14,736 nucleotides of DNA from Oxalobacteraceae bacterium UBA5157 (GCA_002415335.1 DHXL01000332.1:1-14736); one strand, 5' to 3'; positions 1-6,416 are shown, counted from the stretch's first letter. Notes: a model not told the origin generated them from the letters alone. Translations and numbers: made by a program.

Positions 1-122
1 GTTGATCCGTCTTGCCGCTTTTCAGAATCCTGAATTCTAGAAAAAACAGGCGATGGGTTACCGTGTCGAGAGAAAAAATAGCGATATCTCTTCATCTACT
101 CGAACAGAAAAGGCAGTATTTG

Positions 123-155
123 ATGAGCACGATTAGCGTAGTTAATCGTGCTCAT
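123..155. repeat. Perfect 13-bp inverted repeat (hairpin)
   Basis: ATGAGCACGATTA at 123-135 is followed by a 7-nt loop and its exact reverse complement at 143-155. No T-run follows on the + strand and no A-run precedes it, so it is not a classic intrinsic terminator. It could be a protein-binding palindrome or a transposon or element end. No function is assigned. Confidence 0.6.
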
Positions 156-220
156 TACCACTTCCGAACCTGGAATCGAAAATTTACATCAGTTCGACTC
201 GGCGACCATACGAATAATTT

Positions 221-250
221 GCGCGACTTTTGCGCGACTTTTGCGCGACT
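221..250. repeat. 11-bp tandem repeat, GCGCGACTTTT
   Basis: Two exact copies of GCGCGACTTTT lie at 221-231 and 232-242, followed by a partial third copy, GCGCGACT, at 243-250. A related GAGTGACTTTT followed by GAGTGA lies at 449-465, on the other side of the tRNA-Arg fragment. The spacing around a probable att site suggests integrase or excisionase arm-type sites, but this is inference. Confidence 0.6.
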
Positions 251-346
251 CTCTCCAACACTCCCCTGCACTTCCCATCAAAACTCGCGCAACGGTCATT
301 GCTAAGTCATTGATTTTAAAGGTGATGCGTTTTCGGAATCGAGCGA

Positions 347-388
347 CGAACCAAGGGGTAGTGGGTTCGGTTCCTGCCAGCCGCACCA
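347..388 (+). tRNA. 3' fragment of a tRNA-Arg(CCG) gene (probable att site)
   Basis: The stretch reads like the second half of a tRNA-Arg gene. It has the 3' part of the anticodon loop and stem (CGAACCAAG), a variable region, a T-arm that can still pair (GTGGG with CCTGC, two wobbles), the acceptor 3' strand CAGCCGC, and ACCA. The 5' half is missing: the bases before 347 do not form a D-arm or acceptor 5' strand. The T-loop reads TTCGGTT, with G where tRNAs carry a conserved A, so the copy is not functional. Such 3' pieces are left when an island integrates into a tRNA gene and duplicates its 3' end. The isoacceptor is assigned from memory of beta-proteobacterial tRNA-Arg sequences. Confidence 0.65.
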
Positions 389-408
389 GTATTAAGCAGC
401 AATATCAA

Positions 409-448
409 GGACTTAGAAGATTCATGCTTCTAAGTCCTTTTTCTTTTT
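409..448 (+). terminator. Intrinsic terminator behind the tRNA-Arg fragment
   Basis: GGACTTAGAAG (409-419), a 7-nt loop, the exact complement CTTCTAAGTCC (427-437), then TTTTTCTTTTT (438-448). This is a textbook rho-independent terminator on the + strand, 20 nt after the CCA end. It fits the original terminator of the tRNA gene, carried along with the fragment. The stop codon of the reverse-strand remnant (422-424) lies in its loop. Confidence 0.85.
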
Positions 449-590
449 GAGTGACTTTTGAGTGAGTCGCTGCGCATTGTGCTCATGTACCAGCGCCGTG
501 CGCAAGCTAACGTTTTTCCTCTCCGATTTATCCGTTATTTTCTGCAGAGCGTCATACATCTCAATAATCTGCGCGATGCTGTAGTGCCTT
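422..590 (-). pseudogene. C-terminal coding remnant, possibly a tyrosine integrase
   Basis: On the reverse strand a frame with plausible codon use runs from about 590 to a TGA at 422-424. It begins HYSIAQIIEMYDALQ and ends in a lysine-rich tail, KSLKKKKDLEA. It is in the -1 frame relative to the IS3 OrfA fragment upstream of it, and there is no start codon of its own. The HYS-x-x-x-I pattern resembles the segment just after the catalytic tyrosine (R-Y-[SA]-H) of tyrosine recombinases. The position, converging on a tRNA 3' end, is where integrase genes of tRNA islands often finish. The catalytic residues would lie in the lost part, so the family call is tentative. It could also be the tail of an unrelated chromosomal gene cut by the insertion sequence. 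Confidence 0.4.
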
Positions 591-888
591 TGTCGGGCAG
601 CGTTTCGGTCTCCCGCGCAAACCAGGCCGCGGCTTTTGCCAATATGTCCCGCTCCAACTTGAGCTGGCGATTCTCCCGCTTCAAGCGAGTCAATTCCTCC
701 CTCTCGGCACTGGTCAATCCATCCTGCCGCTTACCGGCATCTCGATCGGGCTGCGCTACCCAGTTGTATATCGTTTGCGCAGTCGGCTCGAATTCCTTGG
801 CCAGCGCTTCCGGGCTACGCACGGCATGCACCAATTCAATCATTTTGCGGCGAAAATCCGCTGGATATGGGGTTCTGTGTCTTTGCAT
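590..888 (-). pseudogene. IS3-family transposase OrfA, 3' end missing
   Basis: The protein starting at ATG 888 (MQRHRTPYPADFRRKM) has the N-terminal helix-turn-helix of IS3/IS911 OrfA, at about residues 8-45 with TIYNWV in the recognition helix. A leucine-zipper-like segment (LKRENRQLKLERDILAKA) and the AAAWFARET motif that normally ends OrfA follow. AGGAGG-like bases (GGAGGTG, around 897-903) give a good ribosome binding site and fix this start; an open extension to 993 has none. OrfA binds the element ends and is normally joined to OrfB by a -1 frameshift. Here OrfB is absent and the frame runs through foreign sequence to a stop at 535. The last OrfA-like residues are near 590. Confidence 0.75.
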
Positions 889-942
889 GATGAACACCTC
901 CGTCCTTACAGAATTGGTGTCCAGAAAAACGGGGCAACTCCA
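590..942 (-). mobile_element. Truncated IS3-family insertion sequence
   Basis: The element consists of an orfA and its upstream terminal region. The upstream end is probably near 942, where the reverse strand reads TGGAGTTGCCCCG followed by TTTTTCTGGACACC, typical of IS3-family tips that begin with TG. No orfB (DDE catalytic part) follows and no matching second terminal repeat is visible below 590. The element is therefore broken and cannot transpose on its own. The inner boundary, near 590, is judged from where OrfA similarity stops and the integrase-like frame begins. Confidence 0.65.
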
Positions 943-1471
943 AAAGGCATGAACATCATTTTGTGCGAGGACAGGAGCGATGGCCGTATTCAAATGACTA
1001 TCGCGGAGGATTGCGAAGATTTTATTTAACCCCTTGACTTTGGACGGCTAATGGGTGGCCCAGGGGGCTATCCAAAACGCATCAAATGGATCGTAAAAAT
1101 ATTTACGGCTACCGGCGCCTTCTTGCAAACAAAACTATGACTCGAACGGTACAAGGGTATCGCACTCGGCGTTGAGGAATTTACATAAAGTGCTTTGTTC
1201 AAGGTGGAATCCGAACGCACGTCACATGCCTTCCATGAGTGCTCGACGATTGTGTCACGGAGAATAATCCGGTGAGCGTCATTGATGTCTTCGTCGCTCC
1301 ACGCCATTCAATGTCCGGGTGAAGGGCTCATCGTTGAAGACACTGCGATACGGGTCATGATGACGGTGGCGGTGAATGATGTTCGGCTATCGCCCACATT
1401 CCGCAAACCGCGCCTTGACGCTCGACTTGTTGGATCGATACACTGAATTGGTGTTCTGTAGACAGACATTT
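943..1471. other. Stretch without a recognisable gene upstream of pobA
   Basis: I see no gene here. A reverse-strand open frame of 79 codons (1307 to 1068) has no ribosome binding site, no familiar motif and poor codon use. The best sigma-70-like pair in the stretch is TTGACG (1415-1420), an 18-bp spacer and TACACT (1439-1444), which could drive pobA with a long leader, but the support is weak. The DNA may be decayed remains next to the insertion sequence. Confidence 0.4.
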
Positions 1472-1486
1472 GTGCGATTATCGAAC
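1472..1486 (-). promoter_or_regulatory. PcaR/PobR-type operator upstream of pobA
   Basis: GTGCGATTATCGAAC is the exact reverse complement of GTTCGATAATCGCAC, the 15-bp box I recall for the IclR-family regulator PcaR of Pseudomonas putida. It lies 130 bp before the pobA start codon. It forms the left part of a larger imperfect inverted repeat, TTGTGC (1470-1475) with GCACAA (1501-1506). IclR-type regulators (PcaR, PobR, PcaU) control pca and pob genes and respond to 3-oxoadipate, 4-hydroxybenzoate or protocatechuate. Which of them acts here cannot be told, as no regulator gene is in the window. A weak -10 candidate, CACAAT, lies at 1502-1507. Confidence 0.6.
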
Positions 1487-1616
1487 ACCGTCAGCGATAT
1501 GCACAATCACAACAGACACACAAAATTACGTCAGTGATTGTCCCGCGAAAGAATGGCGAGGCACCACAGCAAGCACCGACGTGCCGCTGTAGAACATAAG
1601 CAATACAGGACTCGAC

Positions 1617-2798
1617 ATGAAAACCCAAGTTGCAATCATCGGCGCCGGCCCCTCCGGGCTTTTGCTCGGCCAGCTCCTGCACCTGCAGGGAATCGACACC
1701 GTGATCCTGGAGGCAAAGACGCCGGACTATGTGCTTCATCGCATCCGCGCTGGCGTGCTGGAACAAGGCATGGTCGATCTGCTGCGGGAAGCGAAGGTCG
1801 GCGCGCGCATGGACCGCGAAGGCCACGTGCATGACGGCTTCACGCTGGCATTCAACGGCCGCAGGGAGCGCATCGACCTGAAGTCGCTGACGAACGGCAA
1901 GACCGTCACGGTGTACGGCCAGACCGAGGTCACGCGCGACCTGATGCAGGCGCGTTCCGAGGCGCGCGCGCTCAGCATTTACGAGACGACCGATGTGCAA
2001 CTGCACGACTTTTACCGCGACCAGCCGCGCGTCACCTTTGTGAAGGACGGCGAGACGGTCGAGCTGGAGTGCGACTACATTGCCGGCTGCGACGGCTTTC
2101 ACGGCGTGTCGCGCCAATCGGTCCCGGCCGATGCGCTCAAGACCTTCGAGCGCGACTATCCGTTCGGCTGGATCGGCGTGCTGTCAGAGACGCCGCCGGT
2201 CGCGCCCGAACTGATCTATGCAAATCACCCGCGCGGATTCGCCTTGTGCAGCATGCGCTCCGATGTGCTCAGCCGTTATTACGTGCAATGCTCGCTTGAA
2301 GACAAGGTGGAGCAATGGTCCGACGAGCGCTTCTGGACCGAACTGAAATCACGGATACCGGAGGATGTTGCAGCCAAACTGATCACCGGGCCATCGATCG
2401 AAAAAAGCATTGCACCTTTGCGCAGCTTCGTCACCGAGCCGATGAAATTCGGACGCCTGTTCCTGGTCGGCGATGCCGCGCATATCGTACCGCCGACCGG
2501 TGCCAAGGGCTTGAACCTGGCGGCGAGCGACGTGTACACGCTGTATCACAGCCTGCGCAAAACCTATCACGAGGGCCGCAACGACTTGCTGGAAAAATAC
2601 TCGCAAATCTGCCTGAGGCGCATCTGGAAAGCGGAACGCTTTTCGTGGTGGATGACGTCTCTGCTGCACAAGTTTTCGGATGATCCATTCAATCAGCGCA
2701 TTCAGTCGGCGGAACTGGAGTACTACACCGGCTCGCTGGCAGGCCGCACCACGATTGCGGAAAACTACGTCGGACTGCCATACGAGCCCATCGAATAG
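1617..2798 (+). CDS. pobA: 4-hydroxybenzoate 3-monooxygenase
   Basis: This flavoprotein hydroxylates 4-hydroxybenzoate to protocatechuate with NADPH and O2, in the cytoplasm. It has 393 residues, one fewer than the 394 of the Pseudomonas enzyme; the gap lies near residue 355. The FAD-binding GAGPSG is at 9-14, the class A flavin hydroxylase DG motif at 159-160 and the second FAD motif GDAAHIVPPTGAKG at 285-298. The active-site residues of the Pseudomonas enzyme are all kept: Tyr201, Ser212, Arg214, Tyr222, Pro293 and Tyr384 (Tyr385 there). It ends in ENYVGLPY as in that enzyme. AGGA six bases before the ATG supports the start. It lies downstream of a PcaR-type box and 139 bp ahead of a solute-binding protein gene, which suggests joint use of 4-hydroxybenzoate uptake and oxidation. 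Confidence 0.97.
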   Translation: MKTQVAIIGAGPSGLLLGQLLHLQGIDTVILEAKTPDYVLHRIRAGVLEQGMVDLLREAKVGARMDREGHVHDGFTLAFNGRRERIDLKSLTNGKTVTVYGQTEVTRDLMQARSEARALSIYETTDVQLHDFYRDQPRVTFVKDGETVELECDYIAGCDGFHGVSRQSVPADALKTFERDYPFGWIGVLSETPPVAPELIYANHPRGFALCSMRSDVLSRYYVQCSLEDKVEQWSDERFWTELKSRIPEDVAAKLITGPSIEKSIAPLRSFVTEPMKFGRLFLVGDAAHIVPPTGAKGLNLAASDVYTLYHSLRKTYHEGRNDLLEKYSQICLRRIWKAERFSWWMTSLLHKFSDDPFNQRIQSAELEYYTGSLAGRTTIAENYVGLPYEPIE

Positions 2799-2813
2799 GG
2801 ACGATGCAAAACC

Positions 2814-2828
2814 GTTCGGTCATCGCAC
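2814..2828 (+). promoter_or_regulatory. PcaR-type box upstream of the binding-protein gene
   Basis: GTTCGGTCATCGCAC matches 13 of 15 positions of GTTCGATAATCGCAC, the box that occurs in perfect form before pobA, but in the opposite orientation. It starts 15 bp after the pobA stop. A -10-like TATGAT lies at 2859-2864 without a good -35, which would place the box near -50, a usual activator position. This suggests that the binding-protein gene has its own regulated promoter in addition to read-through from pobA. Confidence 0.5.
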
Positions 2829-2858
2829 AACGATCTGTTTAGCGAACAATGCATGAGA

Positions 2859-2864
2859 TATGAT
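2859..2864 (+). promoter_or_regulatory. Possible -10 element for the binding-protein gene
   Basis: TATGAT matches five of six -10 positions and is followed by a start codon 73 nt downstream. The region 15-18 bp upstream holds no good -35 hexamer, which would suit an activator-dependent promoter with the PcaR-like box at 2814-2828. A small palindrome, CCCCA-ACG-TGGGG (2880-2892), lies in the leader. Confidence 0.3.
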
Positions 2865-2937
2865 GACCGGCAGGACTCTCCCCAACGTGGGGCAGGTACG
2901 GGCGGCCTGAGCTAATCGGCCCATAAAAGGAGACAAC

Positions 2938-4110
2938 ATGAAATTAACAAAAATATGGCAAGTCGTCGCGGCAACCGGCCTGGTTAGTCTGGCGGCGTTC
3001 GCGCAAGCCGAAGACACGATCAAGGTCGGTCTGATCGCGCCCTTCTCCGGGCCCTTCGCCGATTACGGCAAGCAGATGGATGCCGGCATCAAGACTTACA
3101 TGAAGCAGTACGGTGACAAGGTCGCCGGCAAGAGGATCGAGATCATCGCCAAGGACACCACGGGCCCGGTTCCCGAAGTCGCCAAGCGTCTGGCACAGGA
3201 GCTGGTGGTGCGCGACAAGGTCGACTTCCTGGCCGGCTTCGGCTTGACGCCGGAGGCGCTGGCGGTGGCGCCGATCGCCGAACAGGCGAAGAAGCCGATG
3301 ATCATCATGAACGCCGCGACCTCGATCATCACCACCAAGTCCAATTACATCGCACGCGTCTCGATGACGCTGCCGCAGATCTCCGGCCCGATGGCGACCT
3401 GGGCGGTCAAGAACGGCGTGAAGAAAGTCGTCACGCTGGTGGCCGATTACGGCCCTGGCATCGATGCCGAAACGGCGTTCAAGACCAACTTCATCGGCGG
3501 CGGCGGGCAGGTGCTGGAGTCGATCCGCGTACCGCTGCGCAACCCTGAATTCGCGCCGTACATCCAACGCATCAAGGATGCGAAACCGGATGCGGTGTTC
3601 GTCTTCGTTCCGGCCGGCGAGCAAGGTATTGCCTTCATGAAGGGTTACCGCGAACGCGGCCTGGCCGAAGCAGGCATCAAGGTGATCGCGACCGGCGACC
3701 TGACCGATGACCACGTGCTGCCGGTGATGGGCGATGCGACGCTGGGCGTGATCACCACCTTCCATTATTCGGCTGCACACAATTCGCCGGAAAACAAAGC
3801 CTTCCTGAAGAACTTCGCGGAAGCGAATCCGAACGGCGGCCGTCCGAATTTCATGGCGGTGGCAGCCTACGACGGCATGGCGGCCATCTATGAAGTCGCC
3901 CGCAAGCTGAACGGCAAGATCGATGGCGACAAGGCGATGGCGGTGTTGAAAGGGATGAAGATCAACAGCCCGCGCGGCCCGATCCAGATCGATCCGGTTA
4001 CCCGCGATGTGGTGCAAACAGTCTATGTGCGCAAGGTCGAGAAAGTCGGCAATGAACTGTACAACGTCGAGTTCGACAAGTTCACGAATATGAAAGATAC
4101 CGGCAAGTAA
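2938..4110 (+). CDS. ABC transporter periplasmic binding protein (Liv/aromatic-acid type)
   Basis: A 390-residue periplasmic solute-binding protein of the Peripla_BP_6 (LivJ/LivK-like) family. It has a Sec signal peptide with a positive start (MKLTK), a hydrophobic core and AQA before a likely cleavage after residue 24. There is no lipobox cysteine. The mature protein opens with IKVGLIAPFSGPFADYG, typical of the family. AAGGAG five bases before the ATG fixes the start. Family members beside aromatic catabolism genes bind aromatic acids rather than leucine, and the pobA neighbour points to 4-hydroxybenzoate or a relative; the ligand cannot be read from the sequence. No membrane or ATPase gene follows. 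The matching LivHMGF set is probably the one at 9251-12668 on the other strand. Confidence 0.93.
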   Translation: MKLTKIWQVVAATGLVSLAAFAQAEDTIKVGLIAPFSGPFADYGKQMDAGIKTYMKQYGDKVAGKRIEIIAKDTTGPVPEVAKRLAQELVVRDKVDFLAGFGLTPEALAVAPIAEQAKKPMIIMNAATSIITTKSNYIARVSMTLPQISGPMATWAVKNGVKKVVTLVADYGPGIDAETAFKTNFIGGGGQVLESIRVPLRNPEFAPYIQRIKDAKPDAVFVFVPAGEQGIAFMKGYRERGLAEAGIKVIATGDLTDDHVLPVMGDATLGVITTFHYSAAHNSPENKAFLKNFAEANPNGGRPNFMAVAAYDGMAAIYEVARKLNGKIDGDKAMAVLKGMKINSPRGPIQIDPVTRDVVQTVYVRKVEKVGNELYNVEFDKFTNMKDTGK

Positions 4111-4132
4111 TCGATCGCAGTTTACGATACTG

Positions 4133-4168
4133 AAAAAGCCCGGCCGCAAACGCGTCCGGGCTTTTTTT
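4133..4168 (+). terminator. Intrinsic terminator of the pobA/binding-protein unit
   Basis: AGCCCGG (4137-4143), a 12-nt loop, CCGGGCT (4156-4162), and a run of seven T ending at 4168. It lies 26 bp after the stop codon. The matching A-run before the stem would also help termination from the other strand. Confidence 0.9.
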
Positions 4169-4485
4169 CGTCTGAGTAAAATATCCAAAGGCTTCCTGAA
4201 AATAGCGCAGTCCTCCGTGTCCGCTCCACCGATGTGTGAACAATCATGTGGGCGCTGGCGCGAATTGAACGCCGCGCCCGTCAGCTCTTAGCTTTTGCGC
4301 TGGTCGGCGTTACGCAATTCTGCTGATGTCGGCTCGGTGAAAATTTGGCGAATGACCGTTCGCAACCCACACCAGTCAGTCAGGCGGATTGCGTGGACGT
4401 CTGCAATGCAGCGTTGCGGACGCTCGATCGTCGGATCAATTCATTGGGACGCGAGCAGCTTTTCGTTCAGTATCAAATGGAAAAA
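4169..4485. other. Stretch without a recognisable gene
   Basis: Two short open frames cross this stretch (from 4295 and from a TTG at 4345). Neither has a ribosome binding site or a familiar motif, and the second simply runs into the pseudogene that starts at 4486. I see nothing else here. Confidence 0.4.
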
Positions 4486-4769
4486 ATGAACTCAGGAATT
4501 TTCGTATTTGCGCTTAGCGTGCTTGGGACTTCACCTGTGGCATTTGCTGGCGCGAGCTTGTGCGCAAGAAATGAAGCGGTGTTTTTTCCCGCACCGTACA
4601 GTCGGGGAAAATAATTTCTCTCTGTGGTGATAAGAGAATGCTTTCCTGAAGCAGTGATCTATCCTACGATCCGTTTCTTACCTACCGATGCGGGAAAATT
4701 GGCAAACTCGAGCTCGAATATCCGAAGAAACGCGGCGGATCGACAAACAAGTTTAGGTATCTGCACATG
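4486..4769 (+). pseudogene. Broken gene for a small secreted protein
   Basis: ATG at 4486 opens a signal peptide (MNSGIFVFALSVLGTSPVAFA), followed by ASLCARNEAVFF. The T-run at 4580-4585 then shifts the frame. In the next frame the text continues SGKIISLCG, meets a TGA after RMLS (near 4640), and goes on in the same frame with LTYRCGKIGKLELEYPKK and FRYLHM. Joined together this resembles a family of uncharacterised exported proteins with the pattern C-x(2)-[DN]E-x-VFSC-x-GK-x(2)-S-[LV]C, then YRFG-x(2)-GK-x-ELE-[YF]P. The assignment is from memory and the function is unknown. One lost T and one nonsense codon explain the break. The similarity stops near 4769, so the C-terminal part is gone as well. 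Confidence 0.55.
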
Positions 4770-4815
4770 GTTACCCTTATTGCGACAAAACCCCGCGAGA
4801 ACGGTGGCCGGTCGA

Positions 4816-5694
4816 TCATGCAATAGCGCGTATCTCGATCCCTTCCATCGCGTATCGCGCGAACAGGAAGTCGCGGATGGCGACGACGCGATCGCCATCA
4901 AACTCGATTGCCACGAAATAAGCGGGGGTATCGAGGGACACATCGCGATCAAAAACCAGCATCGCGGCGCGCCTCTCAACCGTACCCGGTGAGAACATCC
5001 ACTGTTCGCTTGCGGCGTAGCGGCTGAAATATTCGCCGACTTCATTCTTGCCGCTTCGCTTCAGCTTGGCCACAAGGTCGAGTCTCACATCGTCGGCAAG
5101 CATAGCGCGCACCGCGTCGAAATCGCCCACTTTGAACCCGTCCACATAGGCAACAAGCCGGGCACGTGCAGCGCCGTCGATCGCTGGCAGTGCAATCTCC
5201 TCGGGCTCGTTTGCGAGTGCGCGAAGTCGCTCGCGCCCGCGCTGGAGCGCCGATTTGACGGCCATCCCGCTGGTCCCGACGATCGCCGCTGCTTCGTCCA
5301 GCGAGTGGCCAAGCACATCCTTCAGAAGAACCGCGCTTCGCTGGAGCGTCGGCAGTCGCATGAAGCTCCGCAGGCACGTCGCGGCAATCTCGGGATCGGG
5401 CGTATCCGGGGCCGCAATCAGGTCGAGATCCTCTTCGTCTCCCATCAACGGTTCACGCGTGCGTCGCCTTAGAAAGTCGAGCGCGGTGTTGTGCGCGATC
5501 CGAAACAGCCAAGCTCGGGGATTGTCCAGGACGCCGACTACGCTGCGCGCCGCGAACGCTTTCATCACAGCATCCTGGGCAATATCCTCGCCATCGATCG
5601 GGGATCCCACCATACGAGCGCAGTAGCGGTGAAGTTTTGGACGCATCTCACTAAGCAGCTGTTCAAAATTGCGCGCTTCGTCGTTCATCCCCAT
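4816..5694 (-). CDS. ECF sigma factor with SnoaL-like C-terminal domain
   Basis: A 292-residue RNA polymerase sigma factor of the extracytoplasmic-function class. Region 2 spans about residues 10-78 (GEDIAQDAVMKAF, then NPRAWLFRIAHNTALDFLRRR). Region 4 spans about 110-160 (LPTLQRSAVLLKDVLGHSLDEAAAIVG). An NTF2/SnoaL-like domain follows at about 175-285. That tail makes it roughly 100 residues longer than a plain ECF factor. Factors of this build often lack an anti-sigma factor and are controlled by the tail, and no anti-sigma gene lies nearby. The WLPEP and DGGGK motifs of the SigJ/ECF41 group are not obvious, so the subgroup is open. A second ATG at 5688 is an equally good start. The start follows the stop of the broken dehydrogenase by one base, so the genes form one operon. 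Confidence 0.88.
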   Translation of the reverse strand: MGMNDEARNFEQLLSEMRPKLHRYCARMVGSPIDGEDIAQDAVMKAFAARSVVGVLDNPRAWLFRIAHNTALDFLRRRTREPLMGDEEDLDLIAAPDTPDPEIAATCLRSFMRLPTLQRSAVLLKDVLGHSLDEAAAIVGTSGMAVKSALQRGRERLRALANEPEEIALPAIDGAARARLVAYVDGFKVGDFDAVRAMLADDVRLDLVAKLKRSGKNEVGEYFSRYAASEQWMFSPGTVERRAAMLVFDRDVSLDTPAYFVAIEFDGDRVVAIRDFLFARYAMEGIEIRAIA

Positions 5695-5695
5695 C

Positions 5696-5983
5696 TCATG
5701 CTCGCTTTCTGCTTGCGTCCAGGTCTAATGGCATGATGCCCGCATCAACGCGGAAGCCATAAGCCACACCTCCAGCGTATTTAGGATCGCTGACCAAATC
5801 CGCGACCATTTTACCGAACCTCTCGGGCGCCATGATCGAGCCATAGCAATGCAAGACGTGTTGCTCAGCGCTGAGGTCTTCGATCTTGCCGTAGGCTTAG
5901 GCGAGAAATGCCTTCGCCATCGCGAGTCCTAGTCCTTCGCTGGCGCCAGTGACGACAAAGCGGTGGTTGTTCAGGTTTCGCAT
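5696..5983 (-). pseudogene. Short-chain dehydrogenase remnant, internally deleted
   Basis: AAAGGAACGAAGTC before the ATG at 5983 is a good ribosome binding site. The product opens MRNLNNHRFVVTGASEGLG, with the TGxxxGxG cofactor-binding motif of short-chain dehydrogenases. A TAA at 5897-5899 stops it after 28 residues. The same frame then continues with APERFGKMVADLVSDPKYAGGVA and a TGA at 5696-5698, plausibly the C-terminal end of the same protein. The middle, with the catalytic Ser-Tyr-Lys, is missing, since a full enzyme has about 250 residues. The flanking operon junctions are kept intact: 27 bp to the gene before it and one base to the sigma factor. Confidence 0.65.
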
Positions 5984-6010
5984 GACTTCGTTCCTTTCGC
6001 GAAAAGCCGA

Positions 6011-6304
6011 TCAAGCCTCGGCCGCGTGAGCGACCTCGCCAACGATTGAGTCGAACGACGCAAGAGCGGCGAGTTTTGGGAAATAAGCGACCATCCGAGG
6101 GTCGGAGCGCATCGCCGCGACTGCGGCGTTGTCGCGCCATTGAGATTGGATGACGACACGCTTCCCATCCGCCGACGCGACCAGGCTGGTGGAAATCCAC
6201 CCATCAAGCGTGTGGATCACCGTATTTATGTTTTCGCGCAACATTTCGAGAAGTTGAGCCTGGTTAGTGGGATCGACTGTGAGAATATTCAACAAAGTTG
6301 TCAT
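6011..6304 (-). CDS. Antibiotic biosynthesis monooxygenase (ABM)-fold protein
   Basis: A 97-residue protein of the dimeric alpha/beta-barrel ABM family, with the expected length and pattern: a beta strand in the first ten residues (TLLNILTVDP), a helix (QAQLLEMLRENINTVI), then GWISTSLVASADGKRVVIQSQWRD. Small proteins of this fold act as monooxygenases on quinones or polyketides, or have no known reaction; no substrate can be read off here. GAGAG lies about 9 bp before the ATG. It is the first gene of an operon with the broken dehydrogenase and the sigma factor, so it may be a target or partner of that sigma factor. Confidence 0.8.
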   Translation of the reverse strand: MTTLLNILTVDPTNQAQLLEMLRENINTVIHTLDGWISTSLVASADGKRVVIQSQWRDNAAVAAMRSDPRMVAYFPKLAALASFDSIVGEVAHAAEA

Positions 6305-6342
6305 GGCTTGTCTCTCGTCAAGCAGGCGCGGAAATCGAGCCT

Positions 6343-6371
6343 GTTATATGGAAGACGATGGCCCGCCGCAA
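6343..6371 (-). promoter_or_regulatory. Sigma-70-like promoter for the ABM/sigma operon
   Basis: Reading the reverse strand, TTGCGG (6366-6371), a 17-bp spacer, TATAAC (6343-6348), then about 38 bp to the ATG at 6304. The -10 matches five of six positions; the -35 is weaker. Confidence 0.45.
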
Positions 6372-6416
6372 AACGGATCGAACCGAGAGAAAAATAGTCG
6401 GATTCCCAATGGTCGA

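Larger units (their letters stand above)
1..346. other. AT-rich stretch without a recognisable gene
   Basis: No open frame here resembles a known protein and none has a convincing ribosome binding site. What can be seen is a perfect 13-bp inverted repeat (123-155) and an 11-bp tandem repeat (221-250), both listed separately. The stretch ends where a tRNA-Arg 3' fragment begins at 347. It is likely the end of an integrated element or decayed island DNA lying left of that fragment. This is inferred from the fragment and not from any gene seen here. Confidence 0.5.

Noticed and set aside
1068..1307. A 79-codon reverse-strand open frame in the region before pobA
   Set aside because: No ribosome binding site, no motif and codon use unlike the neighbours. 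Kept only as unexplained sequence.
1415..1444. TTGACG-18 bp-TACACT as the main pobA promoter
   Set aside because: The -10 matches only four of six bases, the spacer is 18 bp, and it lies far upstream of the start codon, with the PcaR-type box downstream. Not strong enough to list as a promoter.
1491..2117. A 208-codon reverse-strand open frame opposite pobA
   Set aside because: Antisense to a strongly conserved gene, no ribosome binding site and no familiar motif.
2944..4188. A 414-codon reverse-strand open frame opposite the binding-protein gene
   Set aside because: It is antisense to a clear signal-peptide protein, is rich in His, Arg and Asp without any motif, and would have to start behind the terminator.
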